A stretch of DNA of 56,494 bases from Bacillota bacterium (GTDB taxonomy: Bacteria > Bacillota > Limnochordia > DTU087). The notes under the pieces are model-generated. The model was not told the DNA's origin and searched no databases. It saw only the letters and a list, made by a program, of their open reading frames with translations. Every line of letters starts with the position of its first letter. Position 1 is the first letter of the stretch. Both the position numbers and the translations under genes were made by a program. The stretch is taken from assembly GCA_012798695.1 (NCBI GenBank), contig JAAZMR010000055.1:1-56494 (forward strand). The letters are read 5' to 3'. Of this stretch, positions 52,179 through 56,494 are shown in pieces.

Positions 52179-53603
52179 ATGCAGCATATTCATTATCTGG
52201 TTTACATCTGCTACTTGTTTCTAATTATCTTCCTGATTTTCTTCGATCGGAAAAAGCCAATGCAGCGCTTTGGTTGGATTCTTGTACTGACATTCCTGCC
52301 TGGAGTCGGCTTGCTGTTATACTGGTTTATTGGCAGTAACCATTTCATTAATTACCGAAGAAGAAGAATTCAAAAACGGCATGGAGATGTTTTTCGCGAG
52401 CTAGAAGAAATTGTGAGTGAGACTGATCATGGCTTCGAGACTCCTTCATCCAAAGGGATAGAGTTTCACCGCAAGTATTGTGGCAGCATTTTTACTGATG
52501 ACAATAATGTAGAGATCTATACTACTGGAGCACCTAAGTATAAGCAGCTTTTTCAGGACTTAGAAGCAGCGGCAGATCACATACATGTCCAGTATTTCAC
52601 AATCCACAATGATGAAATAGGGGAAAAACTGGTTGACACCCTGATAGAAAAAGTGAACGAAGGCGTGGAAGTTAAGTTACTTTATGATACTCTTGGTTGT
52701 TTGCCAACTTTTGTGATTCCCTTATTGTGGAGAGTAAGAAGAGCTGGTGGCAGTGTATTGAGTATTAGGCCTTACACACGTGCCATTAACTATAGGAACC
52801 ATCGGAAGGTGGTAATCATTGATGGGAAGGTCGGGTATCTAGGGGGCATAAATATTGGAGAACAATACACATATGGGGTAAAAGGCAAGCATTGGCGAGA
52901 CACTCATATCAGGATTACTGGAAGTGCAGTTCATGATTTGCAGAAAGTGTTTTTATCTGATTGGACCGCTTCCACGATTCGGGCTGAGATTGGGTTGCGG
53001 CATGAACTGCGGCATTACTTCCCTACCCCTGACACTACTGGCAATCTAGGCGCTCAAATCGTGGCCAGTGGGCTGTACGATGAGAACGACAATGATGAGA
53101 TCATCAATCTTAGCTATTTCAATCTCATATCTCAGGCAAAGAAACGAGTGTGGATTCAGACACCATATTTTCGTCCTCCTGAAATCATAATCGATACCCT
53201 GAAAACCTTAGCCACTCTCGGTATAGATGTGCGCATTATGGTTTCCCGATACTATGCTTCTGGCATCATATTTAACCGCAGTACCAATAACTACTTCTTG
53301 CGCCATATAGTGGGTAGTGGCGTCAGAGTGTTTGGATATATGGATATACTGCATGCCAAGACCTTGCTGATTGATGACGATATTCTATGCATAGGTACTG
53401 TGAACCTGAATAGTCGTAGTTTGGAGATTGATGATGAGATCTATGCCTATTTTGAATCAGAGGCACTGGCTGCGGAGTATGAGGAAATATATAGTCGCGA
53501 CACAGAAAACTGCATTGAGCTAGATTATATCAAGTTTATGAACCAAAACCTCTTGTCACGGGCAACTGAATCTTTGGTGAGTTTCCTTACACCTTTTTCT
53601 TAG
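52179..53603 (+). CDS. cls: cardiolipin synthase, phospholipase D family
   Basis: A 474-residue membrane enzyme that joins two phosphatidylglycerols (or a related donor) to cardiolipin. Two N-terminal membrane segments (about 1-22 and 33-55) precede two PLD domains. Each carries a complete HxKxxxxD motif: HRKVVIID with GYLGGINIG, and HAKTLLID with IGTVNLNSRS. Length matches bacterial ClsA. The ATG at 52179 follows AGGAGG; a start 45 bases earlier lacks a site. It is divergent from the envelope operon and ends at a rho-independent terminator. Confidence 0.95.
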   Translation: MQHIHYLVYICYLFLIIFLIFFDRKKPMQRFGWILVLTFLPGVGLLLYWFIGSNHFINYRRRRIQKRHGDVFRELEEIVSETDHGFETPSSKGIEFHRKYCGSIFTDDNNVEIYTTGAPKYKQLFQDLEAAADHIHVQYFTIHNDEIGEKLVDTLIEKVNEGVEVKLLYDTLGCLPTFVIPLLWRVRRAGGSVLSIRPYTRAINYRNHRKVVIIDGKVGYLGGINIGEQYTYGVKGKHWRDTHIRITGSAVHDLQKVFLSDWTASTIRAEIGLRHELRHYFPTPDTTGNLGAQIVASGLYDENDNDEIINLSYFNLISQAKKRVWIQTPYFRPPEIIIDTLKTLATLGIDVRIMVSRYYASGIIFNRSTNNYFLRHIVGSGVRVFGYMDILHAKTLLIDDDILCIGTVNLNSRSLEIDDEIYAYFESEALAAEYEEIYSRDTENCIELDYIKFMNQNLLSRATESLVSFLTPFS

Positions 53604-53609
53604 AAAAAT

Positions 53610-53652
53610 GCCCCTGACAGAGAGGTTGAGCTCCGCCAGGGGCTGGCTTTTT
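53610..53652 (+). terminator. rho-independent terminator of cls
   Basis: GCCCCTG/CAGGGGC (7 bp, loop of 20) is followed by TGGC and TTTTT, seven bases after the cls stop. Confidence 0.75.
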
Positions 53653-53689
53653 GCGACATCGAATACGCTAACGCAAAATCCCTGTCCCA

Positions 53690-53836
53690 CTATCTATCGC
53701 GAGGCTGCCTGTTGCGAATCAACTTACCCTGGCGCAACAACTCAATGGCCTTCTTGGCAATATGCGGATCAAACTGGCTACCCGATTCTCTTTCCAGAAC
53801 TCTACTCAAAAAACCATGTATGGACAAGGCTTCACG
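53690..53836 (-). pseudogene. C-terminal remnant of an HD-GYP phosphodiesterase gene
   Basis: A minus-strand frame of 48 codons ending in TAG at 53690 reads LSRVLERESGSQFDP then HIAKKAIELLRQGKL. The E-x-G-x-QFDP pattern marks the last helices of HD-GYP c-di-GMP phosphodiesterases. A stop codon (TGA) closes the frame just upstream at 53837, and the catalytic HD and GYP parts are not recognisable in the remaining 80 bases before the GGDEF-EAL frame. It therefore appears to be the tail of a deleted gene, between cls and an intact c-di-GMP gene. Recognition is from the pattern only. Confidence 0.6.
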
Positions 53837-54016
53837 TCAGACCCTAAATATGGTAAGCTTAATAATATAGAATACTCCTAAATACGACACTAATCCCAAA
53901 GCTCTGCCTTTGCTTATCAGGTGCTTCAAAGCGGCCAATACCCGAGAGCCCTTGGTGAGAATTGGTTAGTTACGCCTTTAATCTGTCCGGTAATGGAACG
54001 GGGAGGCGAAAAGGTT

Positions 54017-56053
54017 ATGAAGGATAGTAGAGGCATGATCAGAACAGTACCCCGCACCATCGAGCTCATCCTGAATTCTGACGACACACTGATGGTGACA
54101 AGGTATGAGAATGAACTGATCTGTATATTTGCGGCACCCCTTATGCTTCTTTCCGCGTTTGTGAACTACGTTAATCGTTACCTAAGACTGCACGAAGACT
54201 TCCTAGACATTCTGCCAGACATCATAGTATTTCTGGCTTTCTATCTGGCGTTTGAATTCTTTCTGAGAACTGAAAGAATACACCCTAAGCGGGCCTCAAT
54301 AGAAATCTCCATATTGCTTTCCCTTGTTCTATTCTTTGTGGTAGGCAGGTACTATGAAATGATGGGCAGTGCAGTGTGGACAGTTTCATTTGTTCTCATT
54401 GCCGTATCGTTATTTCGCAATAGCAGAGCGATGCTGTGTACTATAGCAGCAGCCAGCTTCCTATGCTTAATCTACATAATACTCAAGTTTGGCCACAGAA
54501 CTGTTGAGGTAACATCCCTTTCTATTTTTAACCAAGTATTTCTATTCGTCGTGCTGTTTGCTGTCTCTCTTACAATCAACATGCTGAACACATCTAGGTA
54601 TTCCAAGATCAGAGAGCAATACACTGAGTTAATGGCGCAAAAAGAAGAGATCACTGCTGTGGAGGAAGAACTGAGAGTCCAGCATGCAAGGCTGGAAGAG
54701 TATAACAGGCAGATAAGAGAAAGTGAGCGAAGTCTCTATCACTTGGCTCATCATGATCCTTTGACGGAACTGCCTAACCGAAAGAAGATCATTGATGATC
54801 TGAATGAGCTGATCGAACTGTCGAAGGGGCAACCAACTCCCATCTACTTAGTTTTGATAGACTTGGATAATTTCAGAAAAACCAATGACACATTGGGCCA
54901 TGCCTTTGGGGATCTGTTTATCCAGTCTGTTGCAAAGAACATGAATGCTGTCATTCATGAAGACGATATTCTCGGGCGTATTGGTGGTGATGAATTCGCC
55001 CTGATAATTGGGCGTAAGCTAGACGAAGAACAGGTATTCTCCTATATCGATTCCTTTAGAGAGAATTTGATGAAACCGTTCTTTATGCGAAACAGGGAGA
55101 TCCATACAACGGGAAGCTTCGGCATCTCCGTGTTCCCCCGTGATGGCAGTAATGCAATGGAATTGTTCAGAAGTGCAGATACTGCAATGTATAAAGCAAA
55201 AGAACTAGGAAAGAACAATGTGCAGCTTTTCAGTAAGTACATGCAGCATGAGATTGACAATAGGGTGAAAATGGAACACTGCCTGTTGAATGGGATTAGG
55301 AATGATGAGTTCTTCTTGGTATACCAACCTCAGTATTTCTCAAATAGCCGAGAATTGAGGGGCTTCGAGGCACTGCTCAGATGGGATTCACCTGAGTTTG
55401 GTGTTATCGGTCCCAGGCAGTTCATTCCACTGGCAGAGGACACCCGACTGATTGTGCCATTGGGTGATTGGGCTCTGGAAGCGGCCTGTAAGAAGCAGAA
55501 AATGCTTCAAAACACTTACAATCTGGATACGGTCATGTCAGTAAATATCTCCACCATTCAAATGAAGAGCCCGGACTTTACTAAAAGTGTGAAAAAAGCC
55601 TTGGCTATCTCCAGATTGGAGCCTAGATATCTGGAGCTTGAAATCACCGAATCTGTCTTTATTGAGTCCTTCAGTGAGACCGTTATACTACTGGAGCGGC
55701 TCAAGGAGGTCGGAGTCAGGATTGCCCTAGATGACTTTGGCATGGGGTATTCCTCATTGAACTACCTGAGAAGGCTCCCTCTTGATACTTTGAAAATTGA
55801 CAAGTCCTTTGTTGATGATATGGATCTGCAAGAGCTATCTCAACAGATTATCGGAGACATCATCTCAATTGCACACCACATGGGTCTATTCGTCATAGCA
55901 GAGGGAGTCGAACATGATCAACAACTTGAATACTTGACGAATTTGAACTGTGATGGGATTCAAGGTTTTCTTCTACACAAACCGCTTTCTGCAGAAGACC
56001 TGGAGCAGATGCTCCAGGCTTCAGTGAAGAGTCCCCACAACTTGTCCACATAG
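54017..56053 (+). CDS. membrane-bound GGDEF-EAL protein (diguanylate cyclase/phosphodiesterase)
   Basis: A 678-residue c-di-GMP protein. About five or six membrane segments (residues 28-185) form an unassigned sensor, followed by a coiled coil (about 190-240). The GGDEF domain (about 245-405) is intact, with DPLTELPNRKK and RIGGDEF. The product-inhibition site RxxD is HEDD, so the Arg is missing. The EAL domain (about 420-670) retains FEALLRW, VNIS, EITES, DDFGMGYSS, KIDKSF, AEGVE and IQGFLL, so it looks catalytic. The ATG at 54017 has GGGGAGG upstream; a longer frame starts at 53921 without a site. Direction of net activity cannot be told. Confidence 0.95.
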   Translation: MKDSRGMIRTVPRTIELILNSDDTLMVTRYENELICIFAAPLMLLSAFVNYVNRYLRLHEDFLDILPDIIVFLAFYLAFEFFLRTERIHPKRASIEISILLSLVLFFVVGRYYEMMGSAVWTVSFVLIAVSLFRNSRAMLCTIAAASFLCLIYIILKFGHRTVEVTSLSIFNQVFLFVVLFAVSLTINMLNTSRYSKIREQYTELMAQKEEITAVEEELRVQHARLEEYNRQIRESERSLYHLAHHDPLTELPNRKKIIDDLNELIELSKGQPTPIYLVLIDLDNFRKTNDTLGHAFGDLFIQSVAKNMNAVIHEDDILGRIGGDEFALIIGRKLDEEQVFSYIDSFRENLMKPFFMRNREIHTTGSFGISVFPRDGSNAMELFRSADTAMYKAKELGKNNVQLFSKYMQHEIDNRVKMEHCLLNGIRNDEFFLVYQPQYFSNSRELRGFEALLRWDSPEFGVIGPRQFIPLAEDTRLIVPLGDWALEAACKKQKMLQNTYNLDTVMSVNISTIQMKSPDFTKSVKKALAISRLEPRYLELEITESVFIESFSETVILLERLKEVGVRIALDDFGMGYSSLNYLRRLPLDTLKIDKSFVDDMDLQELSQQIIGDIISIAHHMGLFVIAEGVEHDQQLEYLTNLNCDGIQGFLLHKPLSAEDLEQMLQASVKSPHNLST

Positions 56054-56226
56054 TCTCTTATCTCATGGGATTTTCGTCGGGCTATTGCACACCTCCGGTA
56101 CCTAGCAAGCCCCAGATTACGTATGCTGTGTCCCTACCCCATTAAGCGTAAGGTGACTCCCTTCTCTCCCCCGTAGGGCGGGATCGCTATTCTTTGGGCA
56201 AATCGCGCTGAAACCTGGCTGCTCTG

Positions 56227-56494
56227 CTAGCGCCCCGCGGGCATAGGAAAGCGAAGGGCGTTTTTATGCATCTTGTCTTGTATGGCCGCAGCTACATCAA
56301 TGTCCAATTGGTTGGCCAAGGACATACAGTAAATCAGAACATCAGCCAGTTCCTCCTGAAGATGCTGAAATTCATCTGATTCTCTCACCCGCCAGGCTTC
56401 TTCCGACGAGACCCATTGAAAGATCTCCATGAGTTCCGCAGCTTCAATACTGATGGACATGGCCAGGTTCTTCGGTGAATGGAATTTCTCCCAT
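56227..56494 (-). CDS. MazG-like nucleotide pyrophosphohydrolase (dCTPase type), partial
   Basis: The frame is open to the right edge, so the 5' end is missing. The visible part reads WEKFHSPKNLAMSISIEAAELMEIFQW and then EELADVLIYCMSLANQLDIDV (split here), which matches small all-alpha NTP pyrophosphohydrolases of the MazG/RS21-C6 group. The metal-binding ExxE (EAAE) and ExxD (ELAD) pairs are present. Such enzymes hydrolyse dCTP or modified nucleotides to the monophosphate and clean the nucleotide pool. An internal Met at 56460 is not the start, because family-typical residues precede it. Confidence 0.88.
   Translation of the reverse strand, partial: WEKFHSPKNLAMSISIEAAELMEIFQWVSSEEAWRVRESDEFQHLQEELADVLIYCMSLANQLDIDVAAAIQDKMHKNALRFPMPAGR

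Noticed and set aside
1-56494. Phage-defence island, CRISPR array, prophage or transposon
   Set aside because: No transposase, integrase, nuclease/toxin cassette, direct-repeat array or tRNA was recognised; all clusters are metabolic, transport, envelope or signalling genes.

Overview
The window (about 56.5 kb, mid-GC) looks like a chromosome segment of an anaerobic, carbohydrate-fermenting Bacillota (Firmicutes) relative. The GlgC-GlgD pair, ROK-type sugar regulation, MalFG-type importers without their own ATPase and strong AGGAGG ribosome binding sites all point that way. All three solute-binding proteins carry signal-peptidase-I type signals with no lipobox cysteine. With the CsgG/FlgT-like secreted proteins this suggests a diderm envelope, as in Limnochordia- or Halanaerobiales-like lineages; the lineage is an inference. 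No tRNA, rRNA, CRISPR array, insertion sequence or prophage was seen.

Layout. 1-551: edge of a MacB/LolD-type ABC ATPase gene. 877-6031 (minus): sugar ABC importer (binding protein, two permeases), then a HAD phosphatase and a beta-lactamase-fold serine hydrolase. 6315-8885 (plus): MFS transporter and a small MscS-type channel. 8902-10149 (minus): ROK repressor. 10326-19352 (minus): eight-gene amino-sugar operon with binding protein, two permeases, a transglutaminase/F5-8C protein, a ceramidase-like hydrolase, NagA, a NagB-like deaminase and a SIS protein. 19790-34283 (minus): complete glycogen cluster glgC-glgD-glgA-pulA-glgB-glgP, followed by a GlmS-like SIS protein, a GH95 alpha-fucosidase and a flavin reductase. 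34553-38013 (plus): dipeptide/oligosaccharide ABC importer (binding protein and two permeases, no ATPases). 38079-39173 (minus): lipoprotein. 39702-41576 (plus): chemoreceptor. 41771-42979 (minus): DapA/NanA-family aldolase plus a truncated URO-D-like gene.

43354-51673 (minus) is a run of seven genes whose products all have export signals: two CsgG-like proteins, two unrecognised secreted proteins, a FlgT-like protein, a PEGA-PEGA-FlgT_C-CsgG-beta-helix fusion and a TPR protein. This is the best candidate for an undescribed envelope system. 52179-56053 (plus): cardiolipin synthase, an HD-GYP remnant on the opposite strand, and a membrane GGDEF-EAL protein. 56227-56494: edge of a MazG-like dCTPase gene.

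The metabolic picture is import of oligosaccharides and amino sugars, cytosolic trimming by enzymes without signal peptides (GH95, ceramidase-like, transglutaminase-like, NagA/NagB), and storage of surplus glucose-1-phosphate as glycogen. The envelope operon, chemoreceptor and c-di-GMP genes form a separate surface and signalling half of the window.
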